Numbered from the stretch's first letter, positions 9,206 through 19,366 are shown. The stretch: DNA of 64,000 bases from Poseidonibacter lekithochrous (GCF_013283835.1 NZ_CP054052.1:2852001-2916000); one strand, 5' to 3'. Translations and numbers: made by a program. The notes: generated from the letters alone by a model not told the origin.

Positions 9206-11923
9206 ATGCCAAAAAAAAAATTTGATACTATAATAAATACATCAAATACACTTTTAGAAAATAGTACAAGAGTAAAACATATAATTCAAAAAGATGCTTT
9301 TAATAGATGTCTTGATTTAATTATTCAAAAATTAGAATTAGCAGTTAAGTATACTAATTCCAAAGCTTTTGATAGATACCATGAAACAATTACAGTAAAT
9401 GGAGAAAGAGGTACAGGAAAAACAAGTTTTGTATTAACAATAGAAGACTTTATAAAGAATAAAAAAGAATATGAGGATCCAACATATCAAAAATATTACA
9501 ATAATGTGAAAGATGTTCAAACATTAAAATTACTTGACCCTACATTATTAAGTGATAGACAAAAAGTTCTATTAACTATAATTTCAAATATATCTGAACT
9601 AGTAAAAAAAGAATTAAATAGCTGTAAAGAAGAACAAAGAAAAATATGGAAAGATAATTTGCTATCACTAGCAGAAGGTTTAAATTCGATAATTAACATT
9701 GGGAAAGATCCCAATCATGATAGTATGTGGGATGATGCAGGACTAATTCTAGAAAATGGCTTACTAAAAGCAAATGCAGGAGTAAACTTTGAAAAAAACT
9801 TTCATGAATTTATTGAAAAAAGTTTAGAAATACTTGATAAAAAAGCTTTTCTTTTAATATTAGATGATATTGATACCAACTTTAAGAAAGGTTGGGATGT
9901 ATTAGAAACACTTAGAAAATATATCACTACACCAAAAATCATAACAATAATTTCAGGTGACTTATCTTTATACAAACAATTAATTAGAAATAATCAACTA
10001 AATCTTTTTAAAGACTCTATGGAATATGAAAATGATAGATATAAGGAATATACTCAAGCAATTGACGAACTAGAATCACAATATTTAATAAAAATACTTA
10101 AACCAGAAAACTACATAAATCTTTATAGATTAAATTATTTTTTATCATATAAAAAAGCCCCTAATATTGGAATACAAAAAAACTCAGAAGTTGATCCTAT
10201 TGACTTAAAAGACTTCTTTCTTGAATTAATAAAAGAAGGATTTAGTATTAAATCAGATATTCAATTAAATTTATATTTTAAAATATTATCTAATATGCCA
10301 ATTAGAACTAATATGCAAATGTTTAAAGCATATTTTGACTCAATAGATACTAATAAAAATACTTTTCATCAGAGATACTTCCTTCAAAGAACCAAAGATA
10401 TCTTTATAACACTATTTAGCAAATATGGAATAGATTTACAATTTTTTGAAATTATAAGAGAAGATTCACGTACTGATACTTTTCTATCTAAATTCTTCCA
10501 TGATAAATCTCTTATAAACGCTAAAGAATTATTATCTAATGAACTACATAATATGAATGAAGAAAAAAATATAATCATATTAATTCTTAAAGGCTTATAT
10601 AATGCTTATTCACATGGAAGAAATGATACATATTTAGAGTGGGGATTAAAAGGAATATTAACAAGTTATTATTTTAGTGATGAAATAGATAATAACAAAA
10701 ATCTATATTCATTTTTAGATCTAAATAATGAATTAGATTCAGAAAAAAGAATACAAAAACTAATTAGCTTAAATAATAATTCGAAAAATCTATTTGCTGT
10801 AACATATCGAGATAAAAAATATAGTCAAGGGGGATTAATATTTAAAAATTTTATTGAAAATACAAATGAGAAAGGGGAAAGAGTTCTAGGTAAGGAAGGT
10901 CTTTATACGATTAAAGATGAATCTTTTTTATTCTCTAAAATATTATATACCAAATTAAGAACAACAGGAAGAGATACCAAAGACACAATTAGTTTTTTTT
11001 ATATATTATCATTTATTGAAAAACTATATTCATTTAGAAGCCAATTTATAGAAGATAAACTTTCTAATGATAATAAAAAAGAATTAACATCCAATATCAA
11101 TGATTATATTAAATCTATAATGATTAAAGATTATAGGTTCACATTAAGCAAAAATGTAAATGATGAACAACAATTAATAACTAATTCAAACGACGGAACT
11201 ATTGATGAGAGTAGAAATACCGAGGAATATAGTATAAGAGAATCCTTCATTCAGAATCTAACTAGTTGGTTAACAACTTTAAAATTTAATGAATCTAAAT
11301 TTACTTTAAATGATATTAATATCGTATTTAACAATTTTATAAAGAAATATTTAGATGATGACAAATACAACTTTAAAGTGTTTAACAATATATCAGAGTA
11401 TTTACAGGTGAGTATATATGTATTTTTAAATGAAGTTTTAAAAAGAAGTATTTATATACATTTAAATGAATCAGAATTAAATAATATAACCATTCAAGAG
11501 ATTGCTAGTACTAGAGGTCTTAATAATTTTGAATCTAATTTAGGCAAATATCTACAAAAACTTACAAAAGTAAAAATAAAGGAAATGCAAAGTTCTGATT
11601 TCTTTTTTAATTTACTTTCTTGTCCAGTATGGAATTATTATATCCCAGATTTTGATAAATTTAGGGAAATGATTAGTATAGATAAAATAGCTATTCAACC
11701 ATTAAACTATAGTAAACTTTTTGTTCATAAAACAAATGAAGAAAAATTAAGTCATATACTATCTTTATATATTGAACAGAATGGGCCTATTGGTAATGAG
11801 AACCTTGACGTAGTAGATACCAAAATTATTCATCTTTATAAAGATGAATTTAATGTAACTAGTACAAAAGATCTACCATCAAAAACTAAAAGAAAAACAA
11901 TATATGAAAATAGTTTTAAATAA
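9206..11923 (+). CDS. rdrA: RdrA, RADAR defence ATPase
   Basis: A 905-residue P-loop ATPase. Walker A is GERGTGKTSF (G66-T73) and Walker B is LILDDID (D220-D221). The rest is a long helical region without recognised motifs. The identification rests on size, the ATPase core, and the directly following ~800-residue divergent adenosine deaminase, which together form the RADAR pair. Known: RdrA assembles into rings that act with RdrB in phage-triggered deamination of adenosine to inosine. The ATG has AAAGGA upstream. The stop at 11921-11923 overlaps AAGGAT, which serves as the ribosome-binding site for rdrB. Confidence 0.85.
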   Translation: MPKKKFDTIINTSNTLLENSTRVKHIIQKDAFNRCLDLIIQKLELAVKYTNSKAFDRYHETITVNGERGTGKTSFVLTIEDFIKNKKEYEDPTYQKYYNNVKDVQTLKLLDPTLLSDRQKVLLTIISNISELVKKELNSCKEEQRKIWKDNLLSLAEGLNSIINIGKDPNHDSMWDDAGLILENGLLKANAGVNFEKNFHEFIEKSLEILDKKAFLLILDDIDTNFKKGWDVLETLRKYITTPKIITIISGDLSLYKQLIRNNQLNLFKDSMEYENDRYKEYTQAIDELESQYLIKILKPENYINLYRLNYFLSYKKAPNIGIQKNSEVDPIDLKDFFLELIKEGFSIKSDIQLNLYFKILSNMPIRTNMQMFKAYFDSIDTNKNTFHQRYFLQRTKDIFITLFSKYGIDLQFFEIIREDSRTDTFLSKFFHDKSLINAKELLSNELHNMNEEKNIIILILKGLYNAYSHGRNDTYLEWGLKGILTSYYFSDEIDNNKNLYSFLDLNNELDSEKRIQKLISLNNNSKNLFAVTYRDKKYSQGGLIFKNFIENTNEKGERVLGKEGLYTIKDESFLFSKILYTKLRTTGRDTKDTISFFYILSFIEKLYSFRSQFIEDKLSNDNKKELTSNINDYIKSIMIKDYRFTLSKNVNDEQQLITNSNDGTIDESRNTEEYSIRESFIQNLTSWLTTLKFNESKFTLNDINIVFNNFIKKYLDDDKYNFKVFNNISEYLQVSIYVFLNEVLKRSIYIHLNESELNNITIQEIASTRGLNNFESNLGKYLQKLTKVKIKEMQSSDFFFNLLSCPVWNYYIPDFDKFREMISIDKIAIQPLNYSKLFVHKTNEEKLSHILSLYIEQNGPIGNENLDVVDTKIIHLYKDEFNVTSTKDLPSKTKRKTIYENSFK

Positions 11924-11935
11924 GGATAGTAAGTT

Positions 11936-14359
11936 TTGTTAATTAACTTTAAATTCTTACCATATTCAGTTTTATTAAGTTCCAATAATATTTTTAATCA
12001 GTTATCCTTAAATTTTAACCATACGGATGCTGATGATATAAAGAAAATTGTTTTTATTGACCATAGAGAAGCGAATTTAAAAAAACCAGATTATATACAC
12101 AAAAATAATTTGCTAGAATTAAATGAAAAAAATACAATTAAGGATAACTTCCTTTATTCATATAATCAATTAAATCAACTTTTTAAATGGAGAGGAAATA
12201 ATATTTTTATAAACGATGAATATTATTATGATTGGCAAAATATTGTAACTAAAATTCCACCTATTTCACTCTTAACCTTTAATCTATATACTAATCATCA
12301 GCAAGTTCAAAATATTAATGATATTATAGATCAAATTTTTAATTCATCTACTCTACCAAGTATATATAATCAATATTTAGAAGATTTATTTAAAAATGAT
12401 AAATTGTCGGAAATGCATATGCATATTAATGGTACAACAGAAACTGAATATGTATGGGAGGATGCCTTAAAAAAACCTAATAAGTTTTATACTGAACTAA
12501 AAAAATCTTTCCCTAATGATTTAGTAGATGAACTTTATAAACAACTTGATATAAATTATTCACCTAAGAACATGTTCAAAATTTTACAAAAAGCAAAAAC
12601 TGTTAGGCATTACTTATCTCAGGTTTTACTAAGTAATACACAATCTAATAGTGAACAATTAGATTGGAATAGTTTTTTAAATATTGAAAATATTCATACT
12701 GAATTTAAATATACAAAATTTATTCCAACATATGGTCACCCATATAGTCATATGCATTCATTTAAATCATTCCTAGGATATGAAGCAAGATTTATTTACG
12801 ATATGTTTACATATTTAAATCAGAATGATAATCAAATTATTACAAAACTATTTTATTACTATATTCTTTCAAAATCTATTTTTCATCAAATAATTGTACA
12901 ACAAACAGATCAATATGGATTTGATCAATTTGAAAAGATAACGGTTAATGAAGTAAGAGAATTATCAGAAAAGAAATATTTAAATAGATTTACTCAACTC
13001 AAAGGTATGTATGGACAAGATTTTGAATATATAGAAGCAAGGTTCTCACCTAAAGAATCTAGAACTAAACTACAAAAGTTAGTAGATGAAATAATAATTG
13101 ATTATGAAAAGTTTATAGAAAAAAATGAATTAACATATCCAGACCTAGCTTTAGTTGCTCACTTCATAAAAAAGAAAGATAAAAGAAAATCTAAAAATAT
13201 TTATACATATAGAGATTATCCACTTAGAGTGGATTTAAAAAATAGAGCACAGTTACTATTAAATCTATTTAAATCACATCCAAAATATACTTATTATATT
13301 AGAGGTATAGATGCAGCCGGCAATGAGTTATATACAAAACCAGAAGTTTTTGCACCATCTTTTAGATATTTAACTAAAAGAATAAACTTATTACCTACTG
13401 ATTACTATCTAACAGAAGAAAGTTATATTGCAGAAAAAGAAAATAAAGTTAATAGATATTTTAGTAAAAAACCTGAACTAGGTATAACATTTCATGCGGG
13501 AGAAGATTTTGTTCATTTAATATCTGGTATAAGAATGGTATATGAGGCAGTTATGTTTCTGGATATGCCCGCAAAAAGTCGTATAGGACATGCAACAGCA
13601 CTTGGAATTAGCCCCACACACTGGATAAAAAGTATTGGAAACAAACTTAAAATATCAAGAGGAGAATGGCTTGATAATCTTATATTCATATTATTCTTTA
13701 TGGATAATGATAGTGAATTAAATACTTTTTACTCAAAAATTAATGATAATATTAATAGATACTGGTATGAAATATATAATAAAACACCACATGATTTATA
13801 TACTTTAAAGCAAGCATATCTATGTAGAAAGATTTGTCCAAGTACTATAAAAAACAAGATACCTAATAGAATCTATGAAATAGATAATGAAGAATGGAAG
13901 TATGAAAAAATACTTGATTTTACTCCAAGTAATAAGTCATTAGAATTATTTGAAGATTATCATAATCCAAAATATTATGATAAGTACAATGAAATAATTG
14001 AAGTTGATATTAATGAAGATGAAATAAACTTATTATATAAATTACAACAAAATATGATAAAACTATTAAACGAAAAAAATATTGCCATAGAAACTATGCC
14101 CACAAGTAATGTAAGAATAAGCTTTTATGAAAATTATGAACAACATCATATTTTTAATTGGTACGATCCAAAAGAAGATCCAAATAAATTAAAACCAAAT
14201 CTTGTTGTTGCATCAGATGACCCAGGTATTTTTGTAAATCATTTAAGAGCAGAGTTTAGTCATCTTTATCAAACTGCAATTAAAAAAGGTGCAACACAAC
14301 AACAAACAATTCAGTGGTTAAAAGAATTAAACCATAATGCTAAGATATTTAGATTTTAA
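11936..14359 (+). CDS. rdrB: RdrB, RADAR adenosine deaminase
   Basis: Deaminase of the metal-dependent amidohydrolase fold. The zinc-binding set can be read in order: HMH (H161, H163) in LSEMHMHINGTTE; HAGE (H520-E523); GHATALG (H552); and SDDPG (D761-D762). These correspond to the HxH, HAGE, SRIGHG and DDP motifs of adenosine deaminase. At 807 residues it is more than twice the size of housekeeping deaminases, with long insertions, as known for RdrB. The TTG start at 11936 has AAGGAT nine bases upstream; no better start is near. It follows rdrA by 12 bases. Confidence 0.88.
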   Translation: MLINFKFLPYSVLLSSNNIFNQLSLNFNHTDADDIKKIVFIDHREANLKKPDYIHKNNLLELNEKNTIKDNFLYSYNQLNQLFKWRGNNIFINDEYYYDWQNIVTKIPPISLLTFNLYTNHQQVQNINDIIDQIFNSSTLPSIYNQYLEDLFKNDKLSEMHMHINGTTETEYVWEDALKKPNKFYTELKKSFPNDLVDELYKQLDINYSPKNMFKILQKAKTVRHYLSQVLLSNTQSNSEQLDWNSFLNIENIHTEFKYTKFIPTYGHPYSHMHSFKSFLGYEARFIYDMFTYLNQNDNQIITKLFYYYILSKSIFHQIIVQQTDQYGFDQFEKITVNEVRELSEKKYLNRFTQLKGMYGQDFEYIEARFSPKESRTKLQKLVDEIIIDYEKFIEKNELTYPDLALVAHFIKKKDKRKSKNIYTYRDYPLRVDLKNRAQLLLNLFKSHPKYTYYIRGIDAAGNELYTKPEVFAPSFRYLTKRINLLPTDYYLTEESYIAEKENKVNRYFSKKPELGITFHAGEDFVHLISGIRMVYEAVMFLDMPAKSRIGHATALGISPTHWIKSIGNKLKISRGEWLDNLIFILFFMDNDSELNTFYSKINDNINRYWYEIYNKTPHDLYTLKQAYLCRKICPSTIKNKIPNRIYEIDNEEWKYEKILDFTPSNKSLELFEDYHNPKYYDKYNEIIEVDINEDEINLLYKLQQNMIKLLNEKNIAIETMPTSNVRISFYENYEQHHIFNWYDPKEDPNKLKPNLVVASDDPGIFVNHLRAEFSHLYQTAIKKGATQQQTIQWLKELNHNAKIFRF

Positions 14360-14367
14360 GGAAAAAT

Positions 14368-15534
14368 ATGAATAATATATTAACAATTTCAAATCAAAAA
14401 GAACTTGAGAAGGTTTATACAGGTGATACTTTATTAATACCAAAAGATTACCATACTATTGTTTTTAAAGAAAATATTTTCACAAATAGTTTTTTTACTA
14501 ATAGTATTAATTATCATAATAATGAAATACAATTAACTATGATTTTTGAAAATTGTATTTTTAAAAAAGATTTTAGAATAGAACTTAAAAAAGAAGATGA
14601 TTTTAAATTAAAGAAACTAATTATTACTAGTGATGAACAAAAAGAATTTAATGAGTTTATATTAGAAAATATTGAAATTGAAAAATTCTCTTTTAAAGAA
14701 TATAACTGTAAATTGATAAAACTTTATAACATTGACTTTGTAGAGAATTCAAAAGTATTATTTGAAAATATTATAACAGATAGACTACATCTAGAAAAAA
14801 TATCTCAAGATTCAAAGTTTATACAATTTCATCAAGTAACGGTTAAAAAACATTTCTTTTCTGAAAGGGTAGAATTTAAAAATACTTACTTTAATGATTT
14901 TAAATTAGATAATGCAGAATCAATTGAATTAATAAAAACATCTTTTATTGATTCACATCTAAATAGTGTAATCTGGGGTGATCTAATTAGAATTAAAGCT
15001 AAAAAGGACATTATAAGACAACTTAAATTTGTAAATGACTCAATTGGAAACCATATAGAAGGAAATAAATTTTTTGCTGAAGAAATGAGATTACATGAAA
15101 TAGATATTAAAAAAGAAAGTGGTTATACCCTAGATAAATTTGTACTTTTTTTTAATAAACAAATATCAAATTTTGGTCAGAATTGGCTTTTACCACTATT
15201 ATGGACTTTTGTTATTACTTTCTTTTTACTTCTTTTTAAATCTGACAATGTAATTCTTTTATTATTAACAATTATAGGGTTCCTACTGCTAGATCATTAT
15301 TGTCAAAATAATATTTCTAAAAGCTATAAATTATTCGAAATATTAGTTATTTTCATATTTATTTATTTTATTAATGATCATGAAGTAATTGATATTGTAA
15401 AGCTAGTAAGTTTTAAACCATTTTACAAGGATGGAGAAGATGAATATTTAATTTATTGGGCTATACATAAAATATTAATTGCATTTCCTCTTTACCATTT
15501 TACAATATCATTAAGAAGACTAACTAGACGATAA
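14368..15534 (+). CDS. Beta-solenoid-like membrane protein, likely RADAR accessory
   Basis: 388 residues. Residues ~30-205 have spaced hydrophobic-aromatic positions (FENCIFKKDF, LENIEIEKFSF, LYNIDFVENSKVLFENI, FKNTYFNDFKLDNAESI) suggesting a pentapeptide-repeat-like solenoid. A linker (DIIRQLKFVNDSIGNHIEGN, then FAEEMRLHEIDI) leads to four predicted membrane segments at about 273-291, 294-309, 321-336 and 363-382, ending in SLRRLTRR. This resembles pentapeptide/membrane-channel proteins, not the small Csx27-like or SLATT accessory proteins described with RADAR. It starts 8 bases after rdrB with GGAAAA upstream, so it is part of the operon. Function inferred from context only. Confidence 0.7.
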   Translation: MNNILTISNQKELEKVYTGDTLLIPKDYHTIVFKENIFTNSFFTNSINYHNNEIQLTMIFENCIFKKDFRIELKKEDDFKLKKLIITSDEQKEFNEFILENIEIEKFSFKEYNCKLIKLYNIDFVENSKVLFENIITDRLHLEKISQDSKFIQFHQVTVKKHFFSERVEFKNTYFNDFKLDNAESIELIKTSFIDSHLNSVIWGDLIRIKAKKDIIRQLKFVNDSIGNHIEGNKFFAEEMRLHEIDIKKESGYTLDKFVLFFNKQISNFGQNWLLPLLWTFVITFFLLLFKSDNVILLLLTIIGFLLLDHYCQNNISKSYKLFEILVIFIFIYFINDHEVIDIVKLVSFKPFYKDGEDEYLIYWAIHKILIAFPLYHFTISLRRLTRR

Positions 15535-15536
15535 TA

Positions 15537-15920
15537 CTAAAAATCTTGCCCTATAAACTCAAATATATTACTATCACTCTTAAGTGATGTTTTAAGTATT
15601 ATATAACCTCTTGCGATATGTCGCTGGAGGTTTTCTTCTAATTTTTTATTTGAAGAGATAGTTATATCATCAAATACTTCGATCATATCCCTATAAAGAT
15701 TTGTATAATCTTCATCTTCTTTACCTTCACCAGTTATTTGCTCTAGTCTATAATCTTTACCATCGTATTTTTCAACTTCGATATCTTCAAAACCCTCTTC
15801 TAATGAAAGTGAAATATTTATCATAAATCTAAGCATTACCCATTTAGAAGGGTTTTCTATATTTAACATCTTAGATAAAGGAGTTATATAGTTTTCTATA
15901 TCACTTGTAGTTTTAATCAT
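15537..15920 (-). CDS. dndE: DndE-like DNA phosphorothioation protein
   Basis: 127 residues. The N-terminal part, TPLSKMLNIENPSKWVMLRFMINISLSL, fits the DndE pattern in which a short helical region with a conserved W/R segment precedes a Ser-Leu-rich helix. The remainder is acidic, then basic. Position supports the call: it overlaps the dndD stop by 4 bases and is the last gene of a dndC-dndD-dndE operon. DndE is a small nicked-DNA-binding component. It ends two bases from the convergent membrane-protein gene of the RADAR operon. Confidence 0.72.
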   Translation of the reverse strand: MIKTTSDIENYITPLSKMLNIENPSKWVMLRFMINISLSLEEGFEDIEVEKYDGKDYRLEQITGEGKEDEDYTNLYRDMIEVFDDITISSNKKLEENLQRHIARGYIILKTSLKSDSNIFEFIGQDF

Positions 15921-17671
15921 GCTATTTCTCCTATTTCTGAACCTAGATCATTTCTTTGTATTTGGTATGTGTTGTATTTTAGATGACCTTGTGTTTTTAC
16001 AAAGTCATATTCACTATCTGTTAAAAGTAAAATCAAACTATCAAATGATAAATAACAAGAATTAAGTAACAGCTCTTTATTTTTATTTGACAGTCTACCA
16101 AATGGTGTATCTACCATCACAAAAGAAGCAAAGTTTTTAAAGTCTAAAATAGTTTTAACTATTAAGAAGTTTAATACTTGTTTTTGACCTGCTGATAATA
16201 GCTCTGTATTTAGTTTCTTTTCTTTATTATCTTGGATTATAATATTATGATTATTATCAATATAGATATCATCTATATGATCATATTGTTTTAAAAATTT
16301 AGTTGTATTAAATGTAAGTTTCTCATTAAATATCTCAAGTTGATTTATTAATCTCTTATTATAAACTTTTGCACTTGTTTTTGATATGATTTGTAACTCT
16401 TCATATCCTTTTAAGAATGCATATTTAGATTGATTAGCTTTAAAAGCTTGAGTTAATGTTTTATTTATTTCTTTAGATTTTATAGTATTTGTAATAATAC
16501 TTTCTTCTAATTCTTGAAAAGCTATATCCGCTTTATTTAGAGTATCTTCTTGTTCATCTCTTGATTCAATTAATGATCTCATCATTTCTTGTTCCATTAC
16601 AGAATCATGAACTTCTTTTATTTTTACTTCTATTTGGTGAATTTCAAGTTTTAAATCTTTCATTTCTTCGATAAGAGTCATAAACTCACTTCTAGATAGT
16701 GATAGGTTTATTTTATCTGAACCTTTAACCATAATAGATTTAAACAGTTCTAAAATAGCTTTTTCATCAAGTGGAGAGCTAATCTCTTGTACAAACTTAC
16801 TAAACTTATTAGTAAATAGTGTTTCATCTTCGATTTTCAATGCACTTGAAGATCTTTTTTGCATACCTTTTAATAAATTAGTATTTAAAAGAAGTGGCAT
16901 TTGCCAAAGTATTAGCTCTTTAAACTTTACAGTTTTTTTATCTAGTTCTTCTTTTGCTGCATCTAGTTCTTCATGAAGTTTATTTATTTTTTTACTTTTA
17001 TTTCTAATTTGTGTATTAGATTTTTGTAAATCCATTTTTAAAACTTTTAATTTCTTTTCGTCTTCAATTACTTGTTCTTTTTGATTAGAGATTAAATCTA
17101 ATATTTCTAACCTTTGATTTTCAAGAGCTAGAAGTTCTTTTGTAGAATCATCACTATTTTTTTCAAGTAATCTTTTTGCAACAGATTGAGCATCTTTTTG
17201 AGTATTTACCAAAAGATCTAAATCAAAGATATAATCAAAAATAGATTTTAATTTTGCATTTGATAATAATAATAGGTTATTTCCTACTTCACCATCATAA
17301 AAAAGAAAATCTACTAAGAAATCAGGTATTTTATTTTGAATAAAATGTTCTGCTTCATCATCGTCGTATTTATCACCATCTTTAAGTACTACACTTATAG
17401 ATTCTTCTACATCATTTGTAAAATCCCAAGTTCTTTTAATATTAAATTCATCAAAATCTAAATTAACCCAACATTTTTTATCTTGAGCATTATTGTTTAA
17501 AATTGAATCCACATTTATATTTGACTGTCCAAGACATAATTTAATAGAATTTAATATTGATGTTTTTCCAAATCCATTTGTTCCTATAACACAAGAGATA
17601 CTATCAAACAGCATACTATTTACGCCATTATATGAAAACATATTATTTATTGAAATACTAGTTAGTTTCAC
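15917..17671 (-). CDS. dndD: DndD-like SMC-type ATPase of DNA phosphorothioation
   Basis: RecF/SMC-type ABC ATPase. The N terminus has CVIGTNGFGKTSILNSI (Walker A). The middle ~190-420 is coiled coil. The C terminus has LLSAGQKQVLNFL (ABC signature) and SFVMVDTPFGRLSNKN (Walker B and D loop). 584 residues is somewhat shorter than many DndD proteins. DndD supplies ATPase activity thought to open or nick DNA for sulfur insertion. It overlaps dndC by 14 bases and dndE by 4. Confidence 0.85.
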   Translation of the reverse strand: MKLTSISINNMFSYNGVNSMLFDSISCVIGTNGFGKTSILNSIKLCLGQSNINVDSILNNNAQDKKCWVNLDFDEFNIKRTWDFTNDVEESISVVLKDGDKYDDDEAEHFIQNKIPDFLVDFLFYDGEVGNNLLLLSNAKLKSIFDYIFDLDLLVNTQKDAQSVAKRLLEKNSDDSTKELLALENQRLEILDLISNQKEQVIEDEKKLKVLKMDLQKSNTQIRNKSKKINKLHEELDAAKEELDKKTVKFKELILWQMPLLLNTNLLKGMQKRSSSALKIEDETLFTNKFSKFVQEISSPLDEKAILELFKSIMVKGSDKINLSLSRSEFMTLIEEMKDLKLEIHQIEVKIKEVHDSVMEQEMMRSLIESRDEQEDTLNKADIAFQELEESIITNTIKSKEINKTLTQAFKANQSKYAFLKGYEELQIISKTSAKVYNKRLINQLEIFNEKLTFNTTKFLKQYDHIDDIYIDNNHNIIIQDNKEKKLNTELLSAGQKQVLNFLIVKTILDFKNFASFVMVDTPFGRLSNKNKELLLNSCYLSFDSLILLLTDSEYDFVKTQGHLKYNTYQIQRNDLGSEIGEIA

Positions 17672-18986
17672 GAAACTCTCCTTTATAGAAATCTACTACT
17701 CTTTTTTCAATATCATTTAATATTCCATATCTATTTGAGATATTTTTTCTATATGATTGAATTTCATATATTCTTTCAAATAGATCAATATTAAAGTTTT
17801 CTTCATCCATTTCTTCTAGTTCTGATCTAAGTTCAGTTTCTACTGTTTTATTAACTAATCTATTATACTCTTGAGCAATTCTATAGGCAGTATTTGAGAT
17901 ATCACCATCTTTACTCCAATTTTCTTGGATTAGCTCAAGCTCTTCATCTTTAATTAGCCCTACTTTTTCATGTGGGTTATAATCAGGAGCACCTTTTTTC
18001 ATAGTATGGTAGTTTTCATTCACTTTCTTTTCTGTTTCAAGAAGTAATTTTACTAATTCTTTTCTAGTATCCATTAAAAATGGCCCTGCACCTTTTTGAC
18101 CATTTCTTCTTCTTGTATCTCTTTTTTCATGATCATTTCTATAAGCATATATTTTTTCTCTATATTCCCACAGAGGTGTCATCCATTCTTCGCCATTTCT
18201 AAGCATACCTTCCATTGATCTATCTGTTTCAACAACAGTACAAACCCAACATCCAAATCTAGTCTTACCACATGATGGAGATTCAGGATTAAGAGCAATA
18301 TTACAATCACCCTCACCTGAACCTTTATCATATAAACTCATCATATAAGTATGATCACCCCAAGGGAATGGATTCTTTCCTAGATATGTCCATACTTCTG
18401 CATTTGTCCAGTATTTAATTGGAGATAAAACATAAGCATTTGGAATACTGTCATGTACAGATAGTCCTCTATGATTCAATACTCTTGATTCAATAGAATT
18501 AGCTCTTGCTTGTGATTCATCACTTCTAACACCTAGAAGCATTAAAATTGATTGATGTTTAGTTACAAGTCCTTTTAAGAACTCTGTAGCTGGATCAATT
18601 TTCATTCTTTCTGTACACCATCTAAATGAGCTAGTAGGAGCAGGATAACCTTTTCCTAACATTAGAGTCCAAAATGATTCTTCAACTTTTGGTTCCAATT
18701 TATGACATGATATTTTTAAGTCCGATTCATTCGCATATTTAGTAATTTGATTAAGTCTTGTATTTGTATAGTTTTCGATTACTGGCATTTCAACTGTTGT
18801 ATCAGATGAAACTACATAAACATGTTTATGATCTTTACCTTCTTTATTAAGTTGTAATAACATTGTTATTACCAAATGTAAAACAGTTGTAGAGTCTTTC
18901 CCTCCAGAGTATGTAACTACCCAAGGACGATTGTCTGCAAAATATTGTTCTTTTAATTTTTCTATAGTTATTTCAGCTATTTTCAT
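17658..18986 (-). CDS. dndC: DndC, DNA phosphorothioation sulfurtransferase (PAPS-reductase-like)
   Basis: 442 residues. The pyrophosphatase loop VTYSGGKDSTTVLHL (S27-S32) marks the PAPS-reductase/ATP-pyrophosphatase superfamily. Cysteines for an Fe-S cluster are in FRWCTERMK and SPSCGKTRFGCWVCTV. DndC activates the DNA backbone and transfers sulfur from a cysteine desulfurase. No dndA desulfurase, dndB regulator or dndFGH restriction genes are next to it; IscS/NifS commonly substitutes for DndA. It is the first gene of the minus-strand operon, with 711 bases upstream that hold only gene remnants. Confidence 0.92.
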   Translation of the reverse strand: MKIAEITIEKLKEQYFADNRPWVVTYSGGKDSTTVLHLVITMLLQLNKEGKDHKHVYVVSSDTTVEMPVIENYTNTRLNQITKYANESDLKISCHKLEPKVEESFWTLMLGKGYPAPTSSFRWCTERMKIDPATEFLKGLVTKHQSILMLLGVRSDESQARANSIESRVLNHRGLSVHDSIPNAYVLSPIKYWTNAEVWTYLGKNPFPWGDHTYMMSLYDKGSGEGDCNIALNPESPSCGKTRFGCWVCTVVETDRSMEGMLRNGEEWMTPLWEYREKIYAYRNDHEKRDTRRRNGQKGAGPFLMDTRKELVKLLLETEKKVNENYHTMKKGAPDYNPHEKVGLIKDEELELIQENWSKDGDISNTAYRIAQEYNRLVNKTVETELRSELEEMDEENFNIDLFERIYEIQSYRKNISNRYGILNDIEKRVVDFYKGEFRETN

Positions 18987-19222
18987 ATTTATTCTTATAT
19001 TGAGTTGATTAAAATATTGTTTAAATTATGTTTATTTTATATTAAAATTTTCATGAATAATAGCTAAAAAGATATTTAATACACTTTATATCTTATTTTC
19101 ATTTTTTTAATTAGATTTTTATTAAAAAAATCTATATATTAAGTAGGTTTATTTAAAAGCATTCTAAATAAAGGATATTGTATAAAAAGTAAAACTAAGT
19201 CCAAACATTAGCATTAAAGAAG

Positions 19223-19366
19223 ATGAAAAAAGGAATAAGAGATATATTATTTCATCACTATTTTGATGTGGATGCAGAAACAATTTTTGATATATCTAAA
19301 AACAAAATGCCTAAATTAAGTAAGGTAGTTAATCAAATTAGATTAGATTTAAGTGATATAAATTAA
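19223..19366 (+). pseudogene. Remnant of a HepT-like (DUF86) gene, C-terminal fragment
   Basis: A 47-codon frame contains KGIRDILFHHYFDVDAETI and then MPKLSKVVNQI, matching the C-terminal end of HepT-like RNase toxins (R-x4-6-H motif followed by the helix that faces the active site). The N-terminal half and the MntA-type partner are missing, and there is no clear ribosome-binding site. I take it as a decayed toxin gene; a real short protein is unlikely. Confidence 0.6.
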
